This document shows, piece by piece, positions 1-10,786 of a stretch of 64,000 nt of DNA. The DNA is from Brassica napus (taxonomy: Eukaryota; Streptophyta; Magnoliopsida; Brassicales; Brassicaceae): positions 21,103,726 to 21,167,725 of the forward strand of contig NC_063448.1 in assembly GCF_020379485.1 (NCBI RefSeq). Direction: 5' to 3'. A program made the position numbers and the translations under genes. Below the pieces are notes generated by a model. It was not told the DNA's origin, made no database searches, and saw only the letters and a list, made by a program, of their open reading frames with translations. The stretch's first letter is position 1. Each line of letters begins with the position of its first letter.

Positions 1-1
1 A

Positions 2-145
2 CGCGGGAAAACTTGGAGCAAACTGGGAAGGACCCTTGAAATCGAAAAAGTCGTCCGACCGGGCTCCTACGAAATAGCCAACATGCAAGGCATAAAAATT
101 TCAAGGACCTGGAACGCGATGCATCTCAAAAAATACTATCACTAA
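2..145 (+). pseudogene. C-terminal end of gypsy integrase (element 1)
   Basis: The frame starting at base 2 reads to a TAA at 143-145 and carries the residues EKVVRPGSYEIANMQG and TWNAMHLKKYY, the usual C-terminal end of plant Ty3/gypsy integrases (the region around 'WEGPY...LRKYY'). The expected KLGANWEGP precedes it in a different frame, so a one-base deletion near base 40 breaks the reading frame. The rest of pol is upstream of the window. This tail sets the element's orientation as plus. Confidence 0.8.
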
Positions 146-245
146 ATAAACCAACTCACGATGACCGAACTACGAGACGACTTGATCTCCATAAGTAGTA
201 TGTAGGCAGTTTGTCGAAAGGCAAATTCAGCTTTCCCCCCTCATT

Positions 246-280
246 AAAAAGGGGGGGGAGTGGATACATATACTCGTATA
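246..280 (+). repeat. internal G-tract plus GTATAC-type inverted repeat (element 1)
   Basis: A run AAAAAGGGGGGGGAG is followed a few bases later by TATACTCGTATA, an inverted repeat with a two-base TC spacer. The same pair occurs in the same relative place in elements 2 (15016-15053) and 3 (39773-39832), between the end of the gag-pol strand's coding region and the antisense gene. It is not the PPT used for plus-strand priming at the LTR, which is at 2731-2747. It may be a central polypurine tract or a regulatory boundary; that role is inference. Confidence 0.65.
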
Positions 281-1255
281 CTCTCAAACTCGAAAATATC
301 CGACCACGCCTTCGATGTTTCCGACATATCTTAACCAAGCAAATTATTTTTTATCCGCAAAACATTTTCGATATTCGAAAATAAATCAGCCGTTAGGGAG
401 AAGCAGCCTTTGGCATCGCGAGACGTCGCGAGAGATGCTTTGAGGGTTACTTCTTCTGAACGACGAAAACAGACACTTTGTCAAAAAAATGATGAACATT
501 TTAACACATATCTTGCTCAAAAACTCCAAATGACGGCATCTTCCGCCAAGTTCTGTGCTGATCACATCGAACTCTTGAACGTCCTAAACAGACATAGCCA
601 TCTCACGAAAATGACTCTCGTACATCCGACACAAGGATAATAGCGCTATAAATGAAACCCGAAATTTTGGTCCAGCACTTCCGGTTGGCTTAAAAATTGT
701 CTCCGGAGAGATGCTTGATTCATATCTAACAAGTCATATAAGCCGAGAACCTATCGCAGACTTTAAATCGGTACGAATCAGGTTAAAATCGCGACAGATA
801 AATAGATAGCCGGCTAGTCACCGCATAAAATCTTAATACAGAAAGTAAACCTAGGTCTTGCCCTAAACCGAGCGCACTGGTCTCTAACATCTCAAGGCAT
901 GATATCCAAAAGATACGAGATCCCAAAACCATGCCTCTATGTTTATATTCGTCATCTTCAGATATCCCGCGAAGTCGATATCTCGCGGAAAAACTCTCGA
1001 AACAAATCTCGAACAAAACATTTCACATCGAAGAAGGATATGAGACGACAACTCATCACCCTTCTTCCACACCATACATAAGCTTATGAAAAATGCAACT
1101 CGACCATCTTGTCATAAAAAGAAAGCCGCAGAGCGGCAGAGATTCAAAGCCACATACGGCCAGTCCCGAAACACGAAATGAGGCCATTTAAGGCCGAAAC
1201 ATCAAACATTAAAAAAATCTCCCGCAAGAGATCTAACCAAAGTCATCCTCAGAGC
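281..1255. other. non-coding spacer of element 1
   Basis: I see no supported gene here. The block 640-800 is the reverse complement of 14460-14620 and of 39060-39220, recognisable by AAATTTTGGTC and the GCCGAGAACCTATCGC stretch, so it is conserved untranslated sequence downstream of the antisense gene in all three gypsy copies. Short ORFs in this block are not conserved in frame between copies. Confidence 0.6.
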
Positions 1256-2530
1256 TCACGCTCCCTCTTCACCCGTCGCTTCGTCCAAGCTTGGAGCCGC
1301 ATCACCTCCGCCTTCTCCAAGCACCGGATCTTTCCCCTCTAGGCCTTCTGAACACGTCGGAAGAAAGCACGCAGATTTTAGGTCAGCTAGGATGAGATCG
1401 AAATCTCCATCCACGACTGCCAAATCTCCCTTGCAGCCGGACAGTCGGGCCTCTTCGGCCTCTAAGGTCGGAGGAGTTTCACTCTGGAACGGCTGAACCA
1501 CGGCCATCCCGCCCTCAATCGTTGCCAAGGCTAAATCCCTGTTCCGGATGCACTCGAGGGGGCCCAGAAAGGCGGAGATATTCGCCAAGCGAGCCTGAAA
1601 CTCAGAACGAAGAGCGTCCTTGGCCTCTCGAATCCCGCGGCTCGCTAACCCTGCATCGCCCTCGATCTGACGCTGAAGACGACGCACCTCCGAAGATTTG
1701 GCCTTCCTGGCTTTCTTCTCCTTAAGCAATGAACTCGCCGTCTTCCCGAGGTCCCTCTCGAGCTCCCCTACCGCGACCTCGAGTTTCGACACTTTCACGG
1801 AGTGAGAATCCTTGACAGCCGTCAGCATGGCCTCAGTTTCAGACCATCTACCCTGCAGTTCCAACAACTTCCCGGCGAGACGACTGGTCTCAGAACCGCA
1901 CTCGCTGATCATCCCGTCGATCAACGACATGAACTGCGAAATGAGAAGAAAGTTAGGGATTCTTTGTCTTTCAGAGAAATATGTAACAATCAAGAGAGTA
2001 AGTGAGCGACAAACCTTTCCGCGAAGCCCCGACGCTATCCTTGAGTCTCCTTGCTGCGAAGATTCCCCGTCACCGCCCTTGGTAAACTTCCTCTTCCGGC
2101 CCGTAGGCTGAGCAACCGGAACAACACTAGGAGCGCGCAACGCTAAAACGATCTGTTTCCTGGCCGGAGGAGGAGGCATAGAGTCAGCAGCCTTCTCCTT
2201 ATCTTCGACGAGAATCGGAGTCATGGACGATCCAGCAGGTAAAGCCGAAGCATCCGGAACGACCGAGCCTACGAGAGTTCCCGTATCTCGCGGAGTTACG
2301 ACCTCGGTCCCATGACCCGGAGCAATGGCCAGTGCAGAAAAGGACGGGAACTCGGCGCCGGCTCGAACCTGTTCTTTCTTGGCTTGGCGACGAACTAGTC
2401 TCTCTCAAAAGGAGAGATGGTAGGCAACGCAAGCCGGCGCTTTGACCGGAGAAGTCGGAATCGGAGCCGGAGAGGTGGCCTCGCCCATCTCAACATCGGA
2501 ATTTCTCTTGTCACCATGGGAAGAAGACAT
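1256..2530 (-). pseudogene. antisense extra ORF of element 1 (coiled-coil half)
   Basis: The minus-strand gene starts at ATG 2530 (MSSSHGDKRNSD) and ends at 1256. The N-terminal piece stops at a TGA near 2405 and the frame changes before the rest. An 81-bp GT-AG intron (1934-2014) separates exon ...GLRGK from FMSLIDG. The C-terminal exon is a long coiled coil (heptad-rich region around ELERDLGKTASSLLKEKKAR) with an acidic tail ending GEEGA. Unlike the homologous genes in elements 2 and 3, this copy lacks the Transposase_28-like globular domain; the jump from a Pro-rich N-terminus to the linker suggests an internal deletion. Lysine- and arginine-rich KRKFTKGG before the intron could be a nuclear signal. 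Function unknown. Confidence 0.6.
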
Positions 2531-2730
2531 ATTAAAGGCAAAAGATTTGGAGCTAGAGAGGTTTTGGAGGTTTGAAACAAATGAATGACAAGAGCTCACT
2601 ACTTATAGAAGTATGGGCTCGAAATTTTATATATTTTAATATACACTTTCTCGAGAATTCTCTTCCGCGGAGTTTAAAGTAAACTTCGTTCAATACGCCT
2701 AACTTTGCCAAAATCGTCAAACCGGACGCA

Positions 2731-2747
2731 CGAGCTGGGGGGCTAAC
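2731..2747 (+). promoter_or_regulatory. polypurine tract of element 1
   Basis: GAGCTGGGGGGCTAAC lies directly before the LTR start TGTTGGGG. The same motif, on the minus strand, adjoins the LTRs of element 2 (11924-11940) and element 3 (36455-36471), as expected for the plus-strand primer site of one family. Confidence 0.75.
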
Positions 2748-3772
2748 TGTTGGGGTCAAAAACGGTTACGACGAAGTTAACATTCAAAACGTCCGAAGAA
2801 GAAAACGAAAAACCTTCTTCGACAAATACTTTTTCGAAATAGATTCTTCTTTATGAAAAGCTTTGCGGAGGAAACATGAGACATCGGACAAGAGCTCGAA
2901 AAGGGTCGCTACGTAGCGACCTAGCGTCCGTTCCGCTCGATCGCTACGTAGCGACCGAGCTCTTCCGAAATGTCGATACAACATTAGTCCATGCATTCTC
3001 GTCTACCCTTCGATGCTATCTTCCGAAGACCGTAGCGAACTCATTTCACGTTTCCCGCAATTCTAAGTCATCGATCAAACTTTACCGTAAAAACCGCGGA
3101 AAGTTCGTTCTTTATCGAAAGAAGCCGTAATAAACGCTTCGAGTCAAAAGACGGCCCAAAGGGACCTAAGACATGAATCGAGGTCCAACTTACGATTTCT
3201 TAACCAACAGCCCGTAAGCCGCATGACGGTTTACGCTTGGTTCGCAAGGAAAGATAAATGTCAAGTTTCCGCGGATAAATACGAAATTTTGAAGATAATT
3301 ACGAAGATCGGAAAAAATGGAATATCTCCATTTTTACGCTATGACGGCTTAAGGACAGAAGAGGAAAAGCGCAAACCGACCTAGGAGCCAATATATAAAG
3401 AGTCATAGGCGAGAAGCATGAGAGGACTTTTCTCAGAGGAAACTTAGCACTTAGAGCAATTAGGCATATTTCTGTTTTTGTTATTCGAGCTGCGACTCAA
3501 CTAGGTTATTGCCGTCTTAGGGTTTTAGAACTAGGAATCTCGCCGACAGCTCTCATAGCCCAGGCTCTTACCTTGTTGTAACGCTTAAACGATAATTCGG
3601 AATAAGATATGCTTTGCTCTTTTTTCAATTTCTTATACTTTATCGTTGTTATTCTCGTGTTCTGATTGCTTGGCGTGTGGTATTAGCAGATATCCAGGAC
3701 CTCTAGGAAATTAGAGCTTTCTTAGTTTCCTTACTTAAACGGAAATCGACACTGCGAATTTCGGTTCCCACA
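2748..3772 (+). repeat. 3' LTR of element 1
   Basis: The LTR runs from TGTTGGGGTC to GGTTCCCACA (1025 bp, TG...CA ends). It aligns with the reverse complement of 10787-11923. A TATATAAAG box lies at 3392-3400. Two palindromes built on GTCGCTACGTAGCGAC (2905-2920 and about 2941-2954) lie near the 5' end of the LTR; element 2 has five. The insertion point falls inside a host coding fragment at 3773. Confidence 0.85.
3392..3400 (+). promoter_or_regulatory. probable LTR TATA box
   Basis: TATATAAAG sits about 640 bp into the LTR, after a long U3-like part with the palindromes. No experimental start site can be read from sequence. Confidence 0.45.
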
Positions 3773-4066
3773 GTTCCTAGCATGGTGGCCCGTGGCTGCG
3801 GTGGAGAAATAACTGTACCGAACATCTGCAGCGGAATATGTGAGACCACGAGGTGGAGGTGAAGAAACTGGTCTATCTTCAGCAGGTGGTGGCGGTGGAT
3901 CAGGGAAGCTGACAGCGAGGTCAGAGAGAAGATCACCATGTTCTTCATGAAGTTGTTCGAGGGAAGGAATGAGAGAATCTCGTATCTCAAGTGTGGTAAC
4001 CCAGAATTCAAAATCATCAACAGATTCAGAAACCCAAACCCACAACTCAGAACCTAAATTCATCAA
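3773..4066 (-). pseudogene. 5' fragment of a host gene cut by element 1
   Basis: On the minus strand an open frame begins MMNLGSELWVWVSESV at 4066 and runs to the exact LTR boundary at 3773, giving about 98 residues. It shows an aromatic and acidic start (WVWVSESVDDFEFWV), a hydrophilic helix (LEQLHEEHGDLLSDLA) and a proline run (PDPPPPP). Codon usage and composition are gene-like and unlike the AT-rich surroundings. The frame ends because the LTR begins, so the retrotransposon appears to have landed in a coding exon. The rest of the gene should lie beyond the element's left end, outside the window. I do not recognise the family. Confidence 0.5.
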
Positions 4067-4216
4067 ATTTTCAGAACAGATTGTGCCAAACCCAGATCGA
4101 AAACTATGTTAACAGTCAAAATCACAGGAGACTATTTTGTGATTAGAGACTTACCGAATTGACCCAAACATGTGTTAATAGTCAATCGATTGTGTCGCAG
4201 AAGAAAAATAAGAGAA

Positions 4217-4412
4217 TGACATAATGTCAAAAAATAGGTTGGATTGGATAATCCATTGACCCATCAACACCCAAACCATTTTAACCCAAACTCATTAAAC
4301 CCTCTAACCCATCAAAACCATTAATCCATTACCATCCAAATTGTGATCCATTAGGATCCATGGGTTGGTTTGGATAAAACCATTAATTTCAACCCATTTT
4401 GACACCCCTACG
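4217..4412. repeat. possible hAT-type MITE
   Basis: The left side has GTCAAAAAATAGGTTGGA and the right side, read in reverse complement, has GTGTCAAAATGGGTTG. The interior is rich in AACCCAT and ATGGGTT words arranged as inverted repeats. This resembles small non-autonomous DNA elements common in plants. No clean target duplication was found. Confidence 0.3.
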
Positions 4413-4893
4413 CACGGATATTTATTTTCATTTTTATAAGTAAAAATTTTTTTTGTATAAATTATATTATTTAAGTTTTGCTGCATATTATATAATTGCT
4501 AAATTTAACATTTTAAACATAATAATTCTATTTATTACATTGAGTAATTATATTTTGTTTTTACATTCAATTACATCATCATATTTTTATCCTATAAATT
4601 TATATTTTTAGTTATTACTAATAAATAATGAAAATATAACTATATATTTTTAAAACGATATTGTATTCTAAATTGAGTAAATGGATACCTAAATCGGTGT
4701 AGGTGGTTTTTACAAGTTTTTTTACTTCAATGTAAATTAATTATTGTGTTATATTTAACATTATATCACGTGTTTATCATGTTTATTAATTAATGACACA
4801 TCTTCTATATTCAAAATCAATTTTATATAAATGCATGTTGAGTTTTATATAATTCTATTTGACTTAAACTAATGACACACATAACTAAATAAA
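4413..4893. other. AT-rich intergenic sequence
   Basis: Very AT-rich with no supported ORF, RNA gene or terminal repeat. Confidence 0.5.
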
Positions 4894-5187
4894 AATATCA
4901 GACAAATTCATCATGTGAAATATGAAAATTAATTTTGAATATCAATCTAAAAATATATATATTTACAATTATAGTTATTTTAGTTAAGTATATTGTAAAC
5001 TTTGAAAAAGTTATATTGTAAATGAAATGATTTTTTAAAAAATATCAGAAATATTCATCATGTGAAATATGAAAATTAATTTTGAATATCAATCTAAAAA
5101 TATATATATTTACAATTATAGTTATTTTAGTTAAGTATATTGTAAAATTTGACAATATTATATTGTAAATGAAATGATTTTTTTTAG
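4894..5187. repeat. 147-bp tandem duplication
   Basis: The segment beginning AATATCAGACAAATTCATCA at 4894 is repeated beginning at 5041 with a 147-bp period. Both copies contain TTCATCATGTGAAATATG and the TATATATATTTACAATTATAG run. Only a few substitutions separate the copies, so the duplication is fairly recent. Confidence 0.75.
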
Positions 5188-5944
5188 TTTTTCTGTACGT
5201 TTACTTAAATTATTTTAAAACTAATTTAAAAAGTTCATATTAATTTATTTAACCATTGGTATTACTTGGTGTAATAATGTAATTATGGTTGTTAAATATT
5301 TCCATTATTTTACTATAGCATCAAAATATATTTTATAATAGTTTATAATAATTCGTATCTATATATTTATTACTCAGTAAAATTTATTTTTAAGAAAAGT
5401 TAAAATAAAGTAAATTGGGAAAGTATTGATTATAGATCTGATAAAATTTATTAAGTCATGTTTTTTTTTATAATTTAAGACTTGCCAATTACGAAGATCC
5501 TAAATATATGGATTTCGAATTGTATTGTATTACTTAAATTTAAGATTTATCATGAATTTGTTGTGAATTTATTTTAGGTAATTGTGTATAAATTAGAAGA
5601 AGACAGTTAATGCTTAAAGATAAGATTAATTATTACTTCAGTGGCATTGAGGCATAAATTAATTGAATTTTTAAGGGTTAATTTATAAGTGTATTTCTAT
5701 TTTAATAACATAGATGTATTTTTAGGTTGATTTAATGACATTAAGTTTAAATTTGATTAAGGAAAACTCATTAATCTAATTGAAAAGGATAAACATTTAA
5801 ATAAGTAATTTAATTTAATTCTCAGTGGCATGAAAGTGTAAATAAGTTAGAAAACTTATGGGTATTTTTAATGGGTATTTCTCTTTTAATAATATAGATG
5901 TCTAACCCATAAAAATATGTTGTCAATGAAAATTGAAAACAATA
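5188..5944. other. AT-rich intergenic sequence
   Basis: No supported gene. Several partly similar sentences around ATAGATGT and GGGTATTT suggest old duplications, but none has clear ends. Confidence 0.4.
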
Positions 5945-6686
5945 CTAGATTTTGACCCGCACTTTTAAAACGCGGATTGATCATTCTGACAAGCATGAAT
6001 CTATAATTCTTTTTATTAGAAAATAAATAATTTTAAAATTAATCTATTACCATGTTTTTTAGTTTCAAATAGTTTTTCCATATCCGACTTAGCCCATGAT
6101 CGAATAGGTAGACCCGACAATCCATACATAACATGTATATAACATATGTTAACATATATAATTTTAATATTATTAGTTTCCTAAATTTATCTAAGTTCAA
6201 TAAATTTGTTATATATATGAGAATCAAAATAGTATAATTTGTTTATTTAGACCTATCTTCCATACTTTTATATGATTTTTTAGTGTTATAACACTGGATA
6301 TAACTTTTAATAAGTCAAAGTATATTTGACAGTATTTTATATGTGACTTAAAATTATATAACAGATTAAGTATTTCTGCTTACAAAAAATTAAAAACCAA
6401 AATATGTTTTGTAAAAGAAAAACACAATTGTTTGCCAAAAAAGCCTATCCAAAACTCTGACCAAAAAGAAAATAATAATTGGGCCTCGCTAAAAATATGT
6501 GTTAATGAGATTGGTCGAGATAGATAAAAAAAGAATGGATTGTGATTAGTCTTAAAACTCTTTTGGTTGACGCTATAGTCGCAGAAATTAATTAAAAATT
6601 TCAAAAATGGGAATGACATAGCAATGTAAATAACTCTAAAACATAATGGCAGAATCTTAATAGAAATTTTGCTTTAATAGTATAGA
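5945..6686 (-). mobile_element. non-autonomous Helitron A
   Basis: On the minus strand the element starts with TCTATACTATTAAAGC at 6686, the classic Brassicaceae Helitron 5' end. It ends with a GC-rich hairpin (CCGCG...TGCGGG), then TCAAAATCTAG at 5945. The flanks give A before TC and T after CTAG, the expected insertion between A and T. At 742 bp it has no Rep/helicase ORF, so it would need a helper element. Confidence 0.75.
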
Positions 6687-6688
6687 TA

Positions 6689-6722
6689 CTAGGTGGTAAC
6701 CCGCGCCTTGCGCGGAGTGATG
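6689..6722 (-). mobile_element. 3' terminus of Helitron B
   Basis: Read on the minus strand: CTCCGCGCAAGGCGCGGG forms a strong hairpin followed by TTACCACCTAG, ending at 6689. The element extends to higher coordinates, with AT-rich non-coding content from 6723. I could not find its 5' TC end, so only the terminus is annotated. It ends two bases from the start of Helitron A. Confidence 0.65.
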
Positions 6723-7712
6723 GATTAAAAGAGATTATAACTTTAAAACTATATAGACTAATTTATTGAGGTATTTTAATTATATTTTATGGAAATACAT
6801 CTAAAAGAGTAAGTAAAGACTTATATAAATTTATTATGAATTTAAGATGAAAAAAAAAGCAAGAGCATTATTGTTTTCATAATATAAATTATGAATATAA
6901 AATAAAATGAAACATATGCAACAGAATAATAAAATATGAAAGAAACAAATTTATAAAGAAACAAATAAAAAATTGATAAAACCACAACTACTGTTAAAAG
7001 TGTCTTCAGAACTCGTGGTTTGCAATTCTATAGAAAGCCATAACAAAGTATCAACTTACCAAACTAAACACATATATTTACCAAATTCAGTAAACGAAAT
7101 GTTATACCTCTTTCTGAAAACATCGATTTCTGGAACATCGTTACTTTCAAAAATAATTTTTGAAACCCATCATTGTTAATCACATTCTTTAATCGACCTT
7201 ATCATGATAAAAAAACAATGTAAGCAAAATCAAAGACGAAATTCATGAATTTTTTTTTGTACGTAGAAAAATAGTAGGTTTTGATGTGGATGAATTTCAG
7301 TCTAATGTTATATACAGGGATCACTTATAGGGTTTTGCTTATGAAAGATTAGAGAGAAAAAAGTATTATCTCGCCTAAATCAAATCGAATTAATCCCTAA
7401 CTTTTTGCTGCCAATTTTAAAATTATGGAAAGTAATATAATTAAGAAATCAACGTATAGGAAACTAAATTAACTTTGTAAATTAACTTGATCGAATATAA
7501 CCAGATTGACGTGTTGTGATGGGTTGAGTCCTTAATTTCAGAATCTTGGTGCTTAATCTAAGGAATTGAATAGAATTTGTATAGGACTTTAAATTAATAA
7601 ATAATTGTATCACAAATTGTTCTAATTTTCATACGAATACTTGTCTGAGTCAAAACTTTCCTATAATAATTTTTCGAATGCTAATTTTTGAATATATAAT
7701 GGAAAGTAAATA
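6723..7712. other. AT-rich interior, probably Helitron B body
   Basis: No convincing coding region: the longest frames are low-complexity and lack family motifs. By position it should belong to Helitron B. The absence of Rep or helicase motifs makes it non-autonomous. Confidence 0.35.
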
Positions 7713-7868
7713 AATTTAATAATATTTGCCCAATATATATGGCATTCAATGTCGATCTTCCGCGTTCTAGTGTGAATCAAGAAATAATTTTTCGAATGCC
7801 CAATATATATGGCAATTAATTTATACATTCAATGATTTGAAATATTGGGCAAATATTATTAAATTGCA
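7713..7868. repeat. hairpin-forming inverted repeat
   Basis: The left arm AATTTAATAATATTTGCCCA is mirrored by the right arm TGGGCAAATATTATTAAATT, with CATTCAATG also shared in inverted form. The loop carries a second copy of GCCCAATATATATGGCA. This is a MITE-like foldback of about 155 bp; no target duplication was identified. Confidence 0.5.
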
Positions 7869-8640
7869 TTGAAAAATTGCCATATATATAGTCACTAAAT
7901 TGTTTTGGGTACCACCTAGTACATACAAGATTAAAAAGGGTTAGATTATGCATTATATTATATATAATATTTAAAATATACGCTTACATAGTACATATAC
8001 CATTAAAAAAGAAGTTAGATTATGCATTATATTTATGTAGTAAACTATAGTTTATTAGAAATATAGCAACTTTCTACAACGTTGATCAATATATGGTCCT
8101 ATTTTTTTCAAACTACGAAATGTGTTATCACTCCATATAAAACTCATACACCAATATTATATTTTGTAGAATGAAAATCATCCAATAAAAAATATATGAA
8201 ATAAAAACTTGTTTACAATGCGATAATGATAACAATACAGTTGACTACTATTGTTAGGTTGCAAAAAAAAATACAGCCAAGAAAGAATGAGAAGATATAA
8301 GCATGAAAGCAATAAATACATTTTTAAAACTCGCATAAAAATAAGAGATATATGTATAATCCATCAACACCAATTATATTATGCATAAACATGAAACTTA
8401 AATGTCCAATGGCAATATATGTAATTAGTCTAGGCAAGCAAGGGTTATTCACTAAATGCTATGAGAAGAGCTCTCATGATGACACATAAGTAATGGCAAT
8501 CTTGATAATAACACATGAGGCAAAGGTTTATTATTTACAATGCTCCTCAAATAATAGTAAAGGGATTTGTATTATAAGATGCAAGATCACAAAATTATAT
8601 GGGCCTAGTACATCCAGATTTTTGAATTAGTGGACCCTTT
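7869..8640. other. AT-rich intergenic sequence with a CTAG terminus-like site
   Basis: GGTACCACCTAGT at about 7907-7919 resembles a plus-strand Helitron 3' end but lacks the GC hairpin, so it is not called. No gene seen. Confidence 0.35.
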
Positions 8641-8669
8641 TGCCAACGGTTTGACTCAAACATTTTTAT

Positions 8670-8845
8670 GATGGTTGTTTTATTGGTTTTTAGATTTTGG
8701 TTTTTGGTTTTTAGTTTATGGATTTTAGCTTTTGGTTTTTAGTTTTTAGCTTTTGGTTTTTGATTTTGCAGTAGATTTAGATTTTTGAAAAACTTGAATG
8801 GTGATTTTAGATTTTAGATTTTAGTTTTTGGTTTTTGCAATACTA
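8670..8845 (+). repeat. TTTTGGTTTTTAG low-complexity array
   Basis: Degenerate tandem words of TTTTGGTTTTTAG type fill this stretch. Related words recur at about 9425-9440 and 9530-9560 and, inverted (AAAACCAAAA), at 9545-9560. This may be the arms of one decayed foldback element spanning about 8640-9600. Confidence 0.45.
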
Positions 8846-9819
8846 ACTAAAATCAAAAATAGGAAATATAGCTTATATATATCAAAAATATATATTTTTG
8901 TGATGACTAACTTCGAATGATTAAATTTATTTTATTGATAAATATAGGAGTTATTTTTTTACATCAGTTTATTATTAGATAAAAATACATTCAAATATTA
9001 TAATAGTTTTAGTACAATAAAGATTTTTATGATTAGCATAAATGTAATTTACTATATTAAATAAAAACATGTGATAATTTTATTCAATATTGTTATAATT
9101 TTAGTATTTCCTATAATATTATTCAATGTTGTTATAATTTTAGTATAACTAAGATGTGTTATATTAAGATAAGATGTAATATGCCTTACGTGTGCCTTAG
9201 CTATTATATAGATGTGTTCAGAGATTATTATTAGCAATCAAGAATGCCTTAGGTAAAGCGTTTTACGTATTATCCATATCATAGTACCAAAATGCCTTAC
9301 GTAAGTTATATTTGTTATAATGCATAAATGTAAAAAAAAAGTTTATAGCAAGAAAAAAAAAGTTTATAGCAAGAAGAAAATCAGTTCAAAAAAAAAAAAA
9401 AGTTTATAGCAAGAAAACTAGAAAAAGTTGGTTTTTGGTTTTTGTTTAGAAATTGACAGTTATTTAAAAAAAAAATTAGTTTTCCTGATTTTCAGAAAAT
9501 CATTTATCAAAAAGTTTGATGGGTGAAAAATGGTTTTTGGAAAAACAAAAACCAAAAAATATTTTAGAAACTAGAAACAATCAACCTATCAAACTTTGAT
9601 TCTCATGGGTTGGTTGTTTTTGGCGTCAGTTATAAATTTATAAATAACGTCAAGATGATGCTGATTGTAAGATCATGACAAAGGTCACATATTTTACGAT
9701 TTTATTTCGAAAAGTAGAAAATGTAGTTATGTTGGAATTATGCTTTGGTGCTTCAAGAAATTCGTATAAACTTTTGAAAGTTTTAATTCACTTTGCCGTC
9801 CACAAAATCTATTTGTTCT

Positions 9820-9822
<3 letters not shown>
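8846..9822. other. AT-rich sequence with small direct repeats
   Basis: AAGTTTATAGCAAGAA occurs three times between 9339 and 9416, separated by A-runs. No gene or clear terminus. Confidence 0.4.

Positions 9823-9864
<42 letters not shown>
9823..9864. repeat. (AT)21 microsatellite
   Basis: A perfect dinucleotide run of 42 bases, likely length-variable between accessions. Confidence 0.9.
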
Positions 9865-9867
<3 letters not shown>

Positions 9868-10151
9868 TGTGTGTAAAGTTCTGAGATATACAGTTACAAA
9901 AAAAAATAATTTCGTACCAAATCAAGCATATTCACAGTACAAATGATTAAAGGGTATAATATAAGATGCCTCCAGAACAACTAACACAAAATCTTGTGTT
10001 TATTCCTCGAATCTAAAGATGGCGAACAAAAATATATAAAAGACAAGGCACATAATAAAAACGAACATGCATATCCATTTGCATATGCATTAACGCGTAC
10101 ATGTTGCCATAAAGACTTTAATAAATAGTTGTCAAAACAAAAAACAGACTT

Positions 10152-10399
10152 GTCCGGACAAGGTAGTCCAAGTGGAAGGACGGGCTTGGGTTGCTAAAAC
10201 AATCCGGGTTCGATCCTCTCCCATGCGGAAACTACCCTGCCTCGTCTGGACACTAAAGCGGGTACTAGGCCTTCGGGCCCAGGGAAAAACCTCCCGGGTG
10301 AAGCTGGCCTGCTGCCTGACCGGGCCCAGAGGAATGATCCGCGTAAGCGGGGAACCCCTGGATTACAAAAAAAAAAAAAAAAAAAACAAAAACAGACTT
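10152..10399 (+). mobile_element. tRNA-derived SINE
   Basis: The 5' part has pol III promoter elements: an A-box-like GGTAGTCCAAGTGG near 10162 and a B box GGGTTCGATCC near 10206. The body is GC-rich, unlike its surroundings. The 3' end is a run of more than 20 A. The flanks share ACAAAAACAGACTT-type sequence before 10152 and up to 10399, the target duplication. This fits a Brassicaceae tRNA-related SINE. It is not a functional tRNA gene because no anticodon arm and acceptor pairing can be drawn. Confidence 0.75.
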
Positions 10400-10781
10400 T
10401 ATTGAATAGAATGTCGACATGTAAATATATAGTAGATAGCATGACAATCACGTGAATTTATAAAATGGGACAGTGTGTCTGATGACTCAACACTGCAAGG
10501 TAACATGTTGAAAGGCTGTTAGAAAGTATAGTTTCAGAACCATAGCTTTAATCAATTAAGATCAAAACAATCATTCATGTGTGGTTCATACAATAATGAA
10601 ATGTTACTCATACAATATTCCAAGAGTTACTTTCGTTTATTGAATTGTAATCATACAATATTCCATTTCCCAAATGAGAATTTCTAATTCAGTATCAGTA
10701 TCAGTATGCAAAAGTATGAGGTTGCATCTTATATTGTTAATATGCCCTCACCGATCCATTGAAACTCTCAAGTGTTGAACG
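10400..10781. other. intergenic sequence
   Basis: No supported gene. A CAATATTCCA word and TCAGTATCAGTATCAG occur as minor direct repeats. Confidence 0.4.
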
Positions 10782-10786
10782 AACTA

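Larger units (their letters stand above)
1..3772 (+). mobile_element. Ty3/gypsy Tat-like retrotransposon, 3' part (element 1)
   Basis: This is the right-hand part of an LTR retrotransposon whose 5' part lies outside the window. In plus-strand order it shows the integrase C-terminus (2-145), a G-tract with an inverted repeat (246-280), a long untranslated stretch, an extra gene on the opposite strand (2530-1256), a polypurine tract (2731-2747) and the 3' LTR (2748-3772). The order pol, antisense extra ORF, PPT, LTR matches Tat-lineage gypsy elements known to carry additional ORFs. The next five bases, GTTCC, should be the target duplication, but the left partner is not visible. Sections of 600-760 and the LTR match the elements at 10787-16561 and 31392-41990 by eye. 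Confidence 0.85.

Noticed and set aside
410..640. 76-codon plus-strand frame in element 1
   Set aside because: It lies in untranslated sequence and the frame is not conserved in the other two copies.
7907..7919. plus-strand Helitron 3' end at CACCTAGT
   Set aside because: The GC hairpin that should lie about 10 bases upstream is absent.
10152..10225. tRNA gene suggested by A-box and B-box motifs
   Set aside because: No cloverleaf with acceptor and anticodon stems can be formed, and the unit continues into a poly(A) tail with a TSD, which indicates a SINE.
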